A stretch of 64,000 bases of DNA from Pseudonocardia sp. DSM 110487. Its GTDB lineage: Bacteria; Actinomycetota; Actinomycetes; Mycobacteriales; Pseudonocardiaceae. Positions 16,059-29,696 of the stretch are shown piece by piece; positions within the stretch are counted from its first letter, which is position 1; every line of letters starts with the position of its first letter. The notes under the pieces are model-generated. The model was not told the DNA's origin and made no database searches. It worked only from the letters and a program-made list of their open reading frames with translations. The position numbers and the translations under genes were made by a program. Location: positions 1,798,001 through 1,862,000 of the forward strand of contig NZ_CP080521.1 of assembly GCF_019468565.1 (NCBI RefSeq). The letters run 5' to 3'.

Positions 16059-17183
16059 ATGACGGTTCGCAAGCCGCTCGCGGTCGTGCTCGGAGCACTC
16101 GCCGGGCTGGTACTCACGGCGGTCCCGGCGGCCGCGACGCCGGCGCCTCCGCCCCCGCTCACCGGCGAGCACCTCGGCCCCGACCGGCTCCCGCGCTGCG
16201 CGGACGTGGTGGCGGCCATGAGCCCGCGGGACAAGCTCGCCCAACGGCTCATGGTCGGTGTCGACGGCGCCGATCCGCGCGCGACAGCCGAGAACGTGCG
16301 CGCCACCCAGGTCGGCGCGATCTTCGTCGGCGGCAACGCCACCGCCCTGCTCACCGACCAGGCGGTGCGCGGGGTGCGGGCGATGTCCCGCATCCCGCTG
16401 GCGGTGGCCGTCGACGACGAGGGTGGGCGCGTCCAGCGCCTCGACACCCTCGACGGCGAGCTGCCCAGCGCACGCGCCATGGCCCGCAGCCGCACCCCGG
16501 ACCAGGTGCGCGAGCTCGGGGAACAGCGCGGCCGCGAGCAGCTCGCCCGTGGGATCACGATGAACCTCGCCCCGACCGTCGACGTCACCGGGAAGTCGGC
16601 CGCCATCGGCGACCGCTCCTTCGCCGACGACCCGGACACGGTCAGCAGGTACGCCGATGCGTTCGTCGAGGGGCAGCGGGCCGCGGGCGTCTACACGGTG
16701 CTGAAGCACTTCCCCGGGCACGGGCGGGCGAGCGGCGACTCGCACAAGGGCCGCGTCACCACCCCGCCGCTCGCCGACATGCGCGCCGACGACCTGCGCC
16801 CCTACGCCTCGCTGCTCGGGCCCGGCGGCCCGCTCGCCGACGGGCGCACGGGTGTGCTCGTCGGCCACCTGGACGTGCCAGGCCTCACCACGGACCTGCC
16901 CAGCTCCCTGACGCCCGAGGTCTACGCGCTCCTGCGCGGCGAGATCGGCTTCGACGGCCTCGTGCTCACCGACGACCTCGGCGCGATGGACGCCGTCACC
17001 GACGAGTTCACCCTGCCCGAGGCCGTCGAACGGGCCCTGGAAGCGGGCGCGGACATGGCGCTGTGGTCCAGCGGCGGCCGCATCACGCCCGTGCTGGACC
17101 ACCTGGAGCAGGCCGGCCTGGACCCCGCCGGCAACGACGCTGCGGTCACGCGGGTGCTACGCGCCAAGCGCGTGTGCTCCTGA
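16059..17183 (+). CDS. Secreted glycoside hydrolase family 3 (beta-N-acetylhexosaminidase type)
   Basis: 374 residues with GGAGGAAG before the ATG. The signal peptide has a hydrophobic core in residues 7-22 and likely cleavage after AAA near residue 26. NagZ-type features are VAVDDEGGRVQRLDTL, the LAPTVDV and KHFPGHGRASGDSHKG stretch with the His/Asp acid-base pair, and VLTDDLGAMDA containing the nucleophile Asp. It probably cleaves beta-N-acetylglucosamine from muropeptides or chitin-like material outside the cell. Compare the second, non-secreted GH3 gene at 38138-39607. It converges with the giant carboxylase gene. Confidence 0.9.
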   Translation: MTVRKPLAVVLGALAGLVLTAVPAAATPAPPPPLTGEHLGPDRLPRCADVVAAMSPRDKLAQRLMVGVDGADPRATAENVRATQVGAIFVGGNATALLTDQAVRGVRAMSRIPLAVAVDDEGGRVQRLDTLDGELPSARAMARSRTPDQVRELGEQRGREQLARGITMNLAPTVDVTGKSAAIGDRSFADDPDTVSRYADAFVEGQRAAGVYTVLKHFPGHGRASGDSHKGRVTTPPLADMRADDLRPYASLLGPGGPLADGRTGVLVGHLDVPGLTTDLPSSLTPEVYALLRGEIGFDGLVLTDDLGAMDAVTDEFTLPEAVERALEAGADMALWSSGGRITPVLDHLEQAGLDPAGNDAAVTRVLRAKRVCS

Positions 17184-17197
17184 CGGCGCCCACACCC

Positions 17198-17269
17198 AGA
17201 GCGCGACTCGCGCACACTCACACCGCGACTCGCGGGGGCCGAAGGCACCCCGCCCGCGAGTCGCGCTCT
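17198..17269. terminator. Convergent terminator with nested hairpins
   Basis: Two perfect 15-base arms (17198-17212 and 17255-17269, AGAGCGCGACTCGCG and complement) enclose a second possible stem (13 bases, 17224-17236 with 17253-17265). They sit between the stops of the GH3 gene and the carboxylase gene. Further copies of the GAGTCG motif follow up to 17310. Confidence 0.6.
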
Positions 17270-17321
17270 CCGAGCGCGCGAGTCGGGCGCTGAGTGCAGG
17301 CGAGTCGGGCTCTGAGTGCGG

Positions 17322-22988
<5,667 letters not shown>

Positions 22989-23091
22989 TCCCGTCGCTGG
23001 TGGCCCGGTGCACCGTACGCCGCGCCCACCCAACTCGACGCCACCCGCGTCGCACAACCGACAGGCGGGGGACGCCGGGCAGAATGTGGCG

Positions 23092-23961
23092 GTGGTCAAC
23101 AGCTCAGTGCGCACGGCGAACAGGGACGGTCTGACGTTCGACGTGCACGAGCTGGGTCCGCCGAGTGGCGATCCGGTCCTACTCCTGCACGGGTTCCCCC
23201 AACGTGGCGACTCATGGCATGCCGTCGCCACCCGGCTCGCCGATTCGGGCTTCCGGACGCTCGCCCCCGACCAGCGGGGGTACTCACCGCGCGCCCGTCC
23301 GGCGGGGCGAGGCGCCTACCGGCTGGGGGAGATGGCCGACGACGCGCTCGTGGTCGTGGACCAGCTCGTCGGCCCGGCCGCGCGCGTGCACCTCGTCGGG
23401 CACGACTGGGGCGCCGCGGTCGCATGGCGGCTCGCGGCGCGCCACGGCGAGCGCATCCGGTCCCTGACCGCCGTGTCGGTGCCCCCACCCGCGGCCTACC
23501 TGCGCTCGCTCTTCACGACGCGGCAGGGGCTCGCGTCCTGGTACGTCTACGCGTTCCAGCTGCCCTGGTTGCCCGAGCGGCTGCTCGCGGCGAAGGGCGG
23601 GCCGTTCTCGCGGCGATTCGTGGCGGCACTGCGCCGCACCGGCCAGTCCAAGGAATCGGCGCAACGCGACGCCGCGGGCCTCGCAGACCCGGCCGCACTC
23701 ACGGCCGCGATCAACTGGTACCGCGGCATGTTCTCCACGCCTCCCGGCGAGTCCGACCCGCCGGTGCGGGTGCCCACCCTGTTCGTCTGGAGCGACGGCG
23801 ACACCGCACTCACCCGGCAGTCCACCGAGCTCGCGCGGCGGTACGTCGCGGGGCCCTTCCGGTACGCAGAGCTGCGTGGTGTGAGCCACTGGATCCCCGA
23901 CGAGGCCCCCGACCAGCTGGCGGAGCTCATCCTCGACCACATCGGGGAGCACCCGGCATAA
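23092..23961 (+). CDS. Alpha/beta hydrolase, epoxide hydrolase-like
   Basis: 289 residues from GTG 23092. The HGFPQRGDSW oxyanion loop and VGHDWGAAVAWRL, with Asp rather than Ser as nucleophile, point to the epoxide hydrolase/haloalkane dehalogenase group. LFVWSDGD holds the acidic residue and GVSHWIPDEAPDQ the catalytic His. It has no EHN domain, unlike the gene at 5117-6250. It is divergent from the giant carboxylase gene with about 100 bases between, and the VOC gene follows 11 bases after its stop. Confidence 0.85.
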   Translation: MVNSSVRTANRDGLTFDVHELGPPSGDPVLLLHGFPQRGDSWHAVATRLADSGFRTLAPDQRGYSPRARPAGRGAYRLGEMADDALVVVDQLVGPAARVHLVGHDWGAAVAWRLAARHGERIRSLTAVSVPPPAAYLRSLFTTRQGLASWYVYAFQLPWLPERLLAAKGGPFSRRFVAALRRTGQSKESAQRDAAGLADPAALTAAINWYRGMFSTPPGESDPPVRVPTLFVWSDGDTALTRQSTELARRYVAGPFRYAELRGVSHWIPDEAPDQLAELILDHIGEHPA

Positions 23962-23972
23962 AGTGCCGCCCT

Positions 23973-24338
23973 ATGGAGATCCTCTCCGGACGAGTGTTGC
24001 TGCGGCCCGTCGACATGCAGCGCAGCCTCGCGTTCTACCGCGACGTGCTCGGGCTCGCGATCGCCCGCGAGTTCCCCGGCGGCACGGTGTTCTTCCTCGG
24101 CGGCAGCTTCCTGGAGCTCTCCGGGAGCGCAGAGGCGCCTGCCGGCCCCGCGGTCGCGCTCTGGATGCAGGTCCGCGACCTCGCGACCGCCCACCGGGAG
24201 CTGGCCGACCACGTCGTGCGCGAGCCGCGGCAGGAGCCGTGGGGGCTGCACGAGATGTGGATCACGGATCCGGACGGGACGCGGATCGTGCTGGTGCAGG
24301 TGCCGGAGGACCACCCGATCCGCCGCGACCCGCGCTGA
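23973..24338 (+). CDS. VOC (glyoxalase/bleomycin-resistance) family protein
   Basis: 121 residues, one full two-module VOC domain. VLLRPVDMQRSLAFYRDVLGLAIAR is the first module and WGLHEMWITDPDGTRIVLVQVPEDHP the second, with Glu/His positions that could bind a metal. The family includes glyoxalases, dioxygenases and antibiotic-binding proteins, so the reaction is not predictable. Probably cotranscribed with the preceding hydrolase; a hairpin follows 50 bases downstream. Confidence 0.82.
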   Translation: MEILSGRVLLRPVDMQRSLAFYRDVLGLAIAREFPGGTVFFLGGSFLELSGSAEAPAGPAVALWMQVRDLATAHRELADHVVREPRQEPWGLHEMWITDPDGTRIVLVQVPEDHPIRRDPR

Positions 24339-24387
24339 GCCACGTCGCGATCGACCGGCGGTAACCGTCGGAACCGGTGGTCGAGTA

Positions 24388-24410
24388 GCGCCGGCCATCG
24401 TGGCCGGCGC
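24388..24410. terminator. Terminator-like hairpin after the VOC gene
   Basis: Perfect 10-base arms (GCGCCGGCCA and complement) with a TCG loop. It is in the 279-base gap between the VOC gene and the convergent lsr2 gene; I see no gene in the rest of that gap. Confidence 0.55.
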
Positions 24411-24617
24411 AACTCGTTGGCGTTCCCGCGAGGACCTGCCGCGGGCTGTGCCAGATCTACCGCAAGGAACCTTGACGCTACGAACTGCGCCCAGACGCCA
24501 TCAAAGGCGGTTGCCCGCGCGCGATCCGCGCATGCAGACGTGACGAAAAATGCTCGGCAACTCCCGGCGAGCCGCTCGGGGAATCAAGGCCGCCAGGTGC
24601 GGGGCCGGAGGCCGGTG

Positions 24618-24962
24618 TCAGTGGGCGGCCTTGAAGGCATCCAGGACCGATGCCGAGAGCCGGCCTCGCTCGGAGACCTTCAGTCCCTGCTTCTGCGCCC
24701 ATTCCCGGATCGCCTGGTTCTGTTCCCGGTCCGTGCGGGGGGCCGGACGCGCCGCGGGGCCGGCGGCAGGGGCGCTGCGGCGGCGGCCACCGTTGCGGCG
24801 GGCCGCCGAGATGTAGGGGGCCAGCACGTCGCGCAGCTTCTGGCTGTTCGACGACGACAGGTCGATCGCATACGACTTCCCGTCGACGGTGAACTCAACC
24901 TGCTCATCGGCGTTGCTGCCGTCCAGGTCGTCCACGAGAGTCACGGTCGTCTGCGTTGCCAT
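24618..24962 (-). CDS. lsr2: Lsr2 family nucleoid-associated protein
   Basis: 114 residues. Histone-like protein that bridges AT-rich DNA and silences acquired genes, the actinobacterial counterpart of H-NS. The start is ATG 24962 because GGAGGA sits 4 bases upstream. The N-terminal dimerisation part (TVTLVDDLDGSNADEQVEF, GKSYAIDLS) and the C-terminal DNA-binding part with an RGR core in VSERGRLSASV are both present, with a basic Ala/Pro/Arg linker between. The 265-base region upstream (24963-25227) is comparatively AT-rich and must hold its promoter. Confidence 0.94.
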   Translation of the reverse strand: MATQTTVTLVDDLDGSNADEQVEFTVDGKSYAIDLSSSNSQKLRDVLAPYISAARRNGGRRRSAPAAGPAARPAPRTDREQNQAIREWAQKQGLKVSERGRLSASVLDAFKAAH

Positions 24963-25227
24963 TACGTCCTCCACGATCGAGTCATCCTGATTCCGGCCAC
25001 GGCGCCGCGCACGTTCGGCAGGCGCCGCGATATTAGCGCGGCCGATTTCTCGCAGCGTAGCATCGACCGCGAATGGTGCAGGGAACTACGCGCGCCACAC
25101 ACTCGAACTTCCCGCGTCCTTCCCATGGAATGACACGAGGCGCTGTCCACGCCTTCGGTGCGTCTCCCGGTTTGGGCTTGCCCGTTCACCCACTCACGGG
25201 AGCGGTCCGCTGCGGCTTCTTTGATTA

Positions 25228-26655
25228 TCAGGCGGCCCGGGCGGCGCTCGCTCTGCTGGTGGTGGGGAGGGTGTCGGCCGTCTCGGCGCGCGGGGTGAGG
25301 GCGGCGATCGCGGCGCCGAGGACGGCGGCGCCCGCGGCCGCGAGGTAGATCACCGTGTACGCGGCGGCGGCGGGCAGTGTCTGGCCCGCGACGGATGTCG
25401 TCAGGCCGGTGGCGATCGCCGCGACGAACGAGCTGCACGATGAGGTGCCCAGCATCCGCATGAGCGTGTTGAGGCTGTTGGCAGCGGCGGTCTCGCCGGG
25501 CGGCACCGCGTCCATGATCAGCAGTGGGATCGCGGAGTAGGCCAGTGCCGCGCCGATCGCGGTCGTGGTGGACGCCGCCACGATGAGCGGGAGGGCTCCT
25601 GGGAGCGTCGCCATCAGGACGTTGCCGAGTGCGAGGATCGTCGCGCCGAGCACGAGCGTTGTCCGCGCGCCGCGGCGGCGCGAGACCCGGGCCGAGACCG
25701 GCGAGAAGATCGTCATGGCCCCGCCGATCGGCAGCAGCACGAGGCCCGCCGCCACCAGCGACAGGCCGAAGCCGTACCCGGTGGCGGTCGGCGCCTGCAG
25801 GATCTGCGTCGTCACGAGGAAGCCCGCGAACATCCCGAAGCCGATCGCGATGGACGCGACGTTCGTCCACAGCACAGCGGGACGGGCGGAGACGCGTAGG
25901 TCGACGAGCGGGCGGCGGGATCGCAGCTCCCACGCGACCCACAGCGCGAACAGGACGCCTGCCGCCACGAGCAGCCCGAGCACGGCCGCGCTGCCCCAGC
26001 CCCACTCGTTGCCCTTCGAGATCGCGAGCAGCAGGCAGACGAGCGCGGCCGACATGCCCATCGCCCCCGCCAGGTCGAACCGGCCCCCTGAGCGCAGCGG
26101 CGACTCCCGCACGACGAGTAGCACGATCAGGAACTGCACGGCGCCGAGCACCGCGGCCCCGGCGAAGAGCCACCGCCAGCTCGCCTGCTGGGCCACGAAC
26201 CCGGTGAGGGGCAGCCCGATCGCCCCTCCGATGCCGAGCGACGAGCTCATCAGGGCTATCCCGCTGCCCACGCGCTCCGGCGGGAGCACGTCGCGCATCA
26301 CACTGATGCCGAGGGCGATCACGCCCATCGCCACGCCCTGCAGCGCTCGCGCGGCGATGAGGACGCCGATGTTGGGTGCGGCCGCGCCGAGCGCCGACCC
26401 CACCGTCACGACGCCGAGCCCGACGAGCAGCATCCGCCGCTTGCCGTACATGTCGCCGAGGCGTCCCATGACCGGGGCGCAGACGGCGGCGGCCACCAGT
26501 GTCGCCGTGACCAGCCACGCCACCGTGGCCGGCGAGGCCGACAGCAGGCGTGGGAACACCGGGAGCAGCGGGACGACCAGCGTCTGCATCAGCGAGACGG
26601 CCAGCCCGCACGACGCGAGGACGCCGATCACGGCCGTCGGGCGGGGGGAGCTCAC
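25228..26655 (-). CDS. MFS transporter, DHA2-like drug/metabolite exporter
   Basis: About 475 residues from GTG 26655; ATG 26685 would add ten. About 13-14 hydrophobic helices are seen. Motif A is GRLGDMYGKRRMLL, and GIALMSSSLGIGGAIGLPLTG resembles motif C of proton antiporters. LPVFPRLLSASPATVAWLVTATLVA is a typical helix 1/2 entry. A proton-driven exporter is likely, substrate unknown. It is divergent from the phosphofructokinase gene, and no regulator is adjacent. Confidence 0.85.
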   Translation of the reverse strand: MSSPRPTAVIGVLASCGLAVSLMQTLVVPLLPVFPRLLSASPATVAWLVTATLVAAAVCAPVMGRLGDMYGKRRMLLVGLGVVTVGSALGAAAPNIGVLIAARALQGVAMGVIALGISVMRDVLPPERVGSGIALMSSSLGIGGAIGLPLTGFVAQQASWRWLFAGAAVLGAVQFLIVLLVVRESPLRSGGRFDLAGAMGMSAALVCLLLAISKGNEWGWGSAAVLGLLVAAGVLFALWVAWELRSRRPLVDLRVSARPAVLWTNVASIAIGFGMFAGFLVTTQILQAPTATGYGFGLSLVAAGLVLLPIGGAMTIFSPVSARVSRRRGARTTLVLGATILALGNVLMATLPGALPLIVAASTTTAIGAALAYSAIPLLIMDAVPPGETAAANSLNTLMRMLGTSSCSSFVAAIATGLTTSVAGQTLPAAAAYTVIYLAAAGAAVLGAAIAALTPRAETADTLPTTSRASAARAA

Positions 26656-26826
26656 CCCATCAGGTGAGCACGGGATAGTTGGCATTCGCAAGCATGTGGA
26701 ATCGGGAACACTCCCGGTAACGGGGTGGCCTCGACCGGCCATGGAAGGCATCCTGTACCGGTCAAGAGGGCCACCGTCCCCATCGCCGCGGCGTGGTCGA
26801 CCTTGCCTCCGATGCTTGGGAGCGCC

Positions 26827-28221
26827 GTGAGCACCGCCTTCTCCGACGAGTCCGACGGGACGGGCCACGAGGCCTCCGTCGTGGAGTTGCCTCGCCTCGA
26901 GCCATCACCCGATCTCACGATCAGCACGCTGGGAACGGCCCGCATCACGTCGCCCATGGTGACCCTGCTGGACGCGACCCGGACCACGGAGCACTACATC
27001 AACGAGCACGACCGCGTGCTGCTCGACGACACCCTCAGCGGCATCTCCTCGCGCGGCGTGGCGCCGGACCAGCTGCCGGGGATGGAGCCGTGCGGGCCGC
27101 GGCGGAAGATCTTCTTCGACCCGGCGAAGACCCGCGCGGCGATCGTCACGTGCGGCGGGTTGTGCCCCGGCCTCAACGACGTGATCGCGGGCATAGTCCG
27201 CACGCTGACCTATCACTACCGCGTGCGCCGCGTGGTCGGCGTCCGCAACGGCTACCAGGGCTTCGTGCCGCGCTACGGCCACGACGTCGTCGACCTCACC
27301 CCGGAGTCGGTGCGCGACATCGCGACCGACGGCGGCACCGTGCTCGGCACCTCCCGCGGTCACCAGGATCCCGAGGAGATCGTCGACTGCCTCGAGCAGC
27401 TGCACATCAACATCCTGTTCGTGGTCGGTGGCGACGGGTCGATGCGCGGGGCGATGCAGATCGCGCGCACGATCGCCGAGCGCGGCCTGCTCATCGCGGT
27501 CGTCGGCATCCCGAAGACGATCGACAACGACATCCCCTACATCGACCAGAGCTTCGGCTTCCAGACCGCGTTCAGCCTGGCCAGCGACGCCATCCGGGCC
27601 GCGCAGGTCGAGGCGAAGTCCACGGCGAACGGCATCGGGCTGGTCAAGCTGATGGGGCGGCACTCCGGTTTCATCGCCTGCTACGCGGCGCTCGCCCGCA
27701 GCGGCGCCGACGCCGTGCTGATCCCGGAGGTCCCGTTCGCGCTCGACGGCGAGCACGGCTTGCTCTCCCACGTGCGGCGGCGGGTGTCCGAGCGGGGGCA
27801 CGCGGTGGTGGTCGTGGCCGAGGGCGCTGGTCAGGAGCTGCTCGGCGGGGTCGACGACGACGAGCGCGACGCGTCCGGCAACGCACGCCTGCAGGACATC
27901 GGCCCGTGGCTGCGGCGACGCATCGCCGACCACTTCTCCGACGCGGGCATCGAGACCTCGATCCGCTACATCGATCCCAGCTACGCGATCCGCAGCGTGC
28001 CGGCCAACCCGTACGACTCCGTGTACTGCGTGCGGCTGTCGCAGGCGGCGGTGCACGCGGCGATGTCAGGGCGCACCGAGATGGTGGTGGGGCGGTACCG
28101 GCGGCGCTTCGTGCACATCCCGATGCGGGAGGCCGTGAGCAGGCGCAACCAGGTCGACCCGCACGGCGACCTGTGGATGGCGGTGCTGGAGTCCACCGGC
28201 CAGCCCGCCCGCTTCGGCTGA
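26827..28221 (+). CDS. ATP-dependent 6-phosphofructokinase (long type)
   Basis: 464 residues from GTG 26827, which follows GGGAG by 4 bases; ATG 26812 is an alternative. It phosphorylates fructose 6-phosphate. TCGGLCPGLNDVI is the nucleotide entry, and VGGDGSMRGA has Gly at the position where PPi-dependent enzymes usually have Asp, which supports ATP. GIPKTIDNDIPYIDQSFGF holds the catalytic Asp, and MGRHSGFIA completes the site. The N-terminal extension makes it longer than the 320-340 residues of E. coli PfkA, as in the plant/spirochaete-like clade. A hairpin follows 8 bases after the stop. Confidence 0.93.
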   Translation: MSTAFSDESDGTGHEASVVELPRLEPSPDLTISTLGTARITSPMVTLLDATRTTEHYINEHDRVLLDDTLSGISSRGVAPDQLPGMEPCGPRRKIFFDPAKTRAAIVTCGGLCPGLNDVIAGIVRTLTYHYRVRRVVGVRNGYQGFVPRYGHDVVDLTPESVRDIATDGGTVLGTSRGHQDPEEIVDCLEQLHINILFVVGGDGSMRGAMQIARTIAERGLLIAVVGIPKTIDNDIPYIDQSFGFQTAFSLASDAIRAAQVEAKSTANGIGLVKLMGRHSGFIACYAALARSGADAVLIPEVPFALDGEHGLLSHVRRRVSERGHAVVVVAEGAGQELLGGVDDDERDASGNARLQDIGPWLRRRIADHFSDAGIETSIRYIDPSYAIRSVPANPYDSVYCVRLSQAAVHAAMSGRTEMVVGRYRRRFVHIPMREAVSRRNQVDPHGDLWMAVLESTGQPARFG

Positions 28222-28228
28222 CACCCCT

Positions 28229-28270
28229 CGTGAGTGGATACGCGAGCCATAGCGCGCGTATCCACTCACG
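28229..28270 (+). terminator. Hairpin terminator after the phosphofructokinase gene
   Basis: Perfect 16-base arms (CGTGAGTGGATACGCG, 28229-28244, with 28255-28270) and a 10-base loop, starting 8 bases after the stop codon. No U-tract. Confidence 0.65.
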
Positions 28271-28293
28271 ACCGGGGCAGTGATACTGGGCGC

Positions 28294-29103
28294 ATGCCAG
28301 GGCTCGCGATGCGCTTCCTCGGCCACTCCACCGTGCGGCTGGAGCTGGCCGGGTCGGTCGTGCTCACGGACCCGGTGCTCACCGGCCGCGTCGGACCGCT
28401 GCGCCGGATCAGTCCCCTGCCGGAGCGTGCCCACTTCGCCGACACCGACCTGGTGCTGCTGTCCCACCTGCACAGCGACCACCTGCACCTGCGGTCGTTG
28501 CACATGCTGCCGCGCACGGCGCGCGTCGTGGTGCCGAGGGGCGCAGGCCGGTGGCTGCGCGGGCGGGGGATCCGCAACGTCGACGAGCTCGCACCGGGCG
28601 AGGAGCTCGAGCACGGCGCCTTGCGGGTGCACGGGGTGCCTGCGGCGCATTCCGGGCACCGGTTCGGGCCGCGCTCCACCCACGGGCCGCAGGCCGCCGC
28701 GATGGGGCACCTCATCGAGGCGGGCGGCCGCCGGGTCTACGCGGCAGGTGACACCGACCTGTTCCCGGGCATGGCGGGCTTCGGCCCCCTCACCGCCGCA
28801 CTGCTTCCCGTGTGGGGGTGGGGCCTCTCGCTGGGGCCCGGCCACCTGGATCCGCACCGCGCCGCCGAGGCCGTCGGCCTGCTGCGCCCGCGGGTGGCAG
28901 TGCCGGTCCACTGGGGCACGCTCGCCGTGAGCGGGCTGCCGGCGCTGCCAGGGCGGATCGGCGCCCGGATGCGCGGGCTGCTCGTCGAGCCGCCGCACCG
29001 GTTCGCGGCCGCCGTGGCCGCGGCGGGGGAGCGCACCCGGGTGCTGGTGACCGAGCCGGGTGCCGCGGTCGCGCTGGACGGGGCACGGCCGGTGGCGCGA
29101 TGA
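28294..29103 (+). CDS. MBL-fold metallo-hydrolase (UlaG/NAPE-PLD-like)
   Basis: 269 residues. Metal-dependent hydrolase with LGHSTVRLEL and LTDPVL at the start, then LLSHLHSDHLH (the HxHxDH metal motif), YAAGDTDLF and PVHWGTL carrying the later His. This pattern is typical of the UlaG-like lactonase and N-acyl phospholipase D branch. Its last codons overlap the start of the DedA gene (ATGA), first of three stop/start overlaps that tie four genes together. Confidence 0.88.
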   Translation: MPGLAMRFLGHSTVRLELAGSVVLTDPVLTGRVGPLRRISPLPERAHFADTDLVLLSHLHSDHLHLRSLHMLPRTARVVVPRGAGRWLRGRGIRNVDELAPGEELEHGALRVHGVPAAHSGHRFGPRSTHGPQAAAMGHLIEAGGRRVYAAGDTDLFPGMAGFGPLTAALLPVWGWGLSLGPGHLDPHRAAEAVGLLRPRVAVPVHWGTLAVSGLPALPGRIGARMRGLLVEPPHRFAAAVAAAGERTRVLVTEPGAAVALDGARPVAR

Positions 29104-29696
29104 CCGGCTGGACTGACCCGTCCGCGCTCGGCTACTCCGCGCTCTTCGGTGGCGTGCTGATCGGCTCGATCGTCCCGATCGTGCCCACCGGTGCCGTCGT
29201 GGGCGCCGCGGCCGCGATCGCCGTCTCCAACGGCAGCATGTCGCTCCCGCTCGTGCTGCTGCTGTCCGTCGTGGGCGCGCTGCTCGGCGACTTCGCCACG
29301 TTCGCCGTCGCGCACGCGGGCAGCTCCGCAGCCCAGCGGTGGGTCACGGGGCGCCAGTCGCCGGAACGGCTGGCTGCGGCGCGGGCGCAGTTCGAGCGCC
29401 GGGGTGGCGTCATCATCGTCATCGGGCGGTTGATGCCGGCCGGACGGATCCCCGTGCTGCTCGCCGCGGGCGCGCTCGAGTACCCGTGGCGGCGCCTCGT
29501 CCCGGCGGCAACCCTCGGCTGCGTGCTGTGGGCGATCGCCTATGCCGCGCTCGGCGTGCTGTCCGGCGGGCTGTTCGACGACCCGGTGCTGGCCACGCTG
29601 CTCGCGGCGCTGCTGGTGCTCGTGCTGGCAGGGGTCGGCTCGCTGGTGTCCGCGTGGCTGCGGCGCAGGCGGGCCCGCTCGGGGGCGGTGCGGTGA
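29100..29696 (+). CDS. DedA family (VTT/SNARE-associated) membrane protein
   Basis: 198 residues. DedA proteins act in membrane-lipid transport, for example undecaprenyl-phosphate recycling. About five helices are present, with GDFATFAVAHAG, an Arg-bearing GGVIIVIGRLMPAGRIPVLLAAG (the family FxxR...G.R.P signature region) and YPWRRLVPAATLG. It overlaps the MBL gene by 4 bases and the next start by one (TGATG). The neighbouring phosphodiesterase suggests a shared envelope-lipid role (inference). Confidence 0.88.
   Translation: MTGWTDPSALGYSALFGGVLIGSIVPIVPTGAVVGAAAAIAVSNGSMSLPLVLLLSVVGALLGDFATFAVAHAGSSAAQRWVTGRQSPERLAAARAQFERRGGVIIVIGRLMPAGRIPVLLAAGALEYPWRRLVPAATLGCVLWAIAYAALGVLSGGLFDDPVLATLLAALLVLVLAGVGSLVSAWLRRRRARSGAVR

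Noticed and set aside
24417..25133. Plus-strand frame across lsr2 and its upstream region
   Set aside because: Antisense to a clear Lsr2 protein; no homology-like features.
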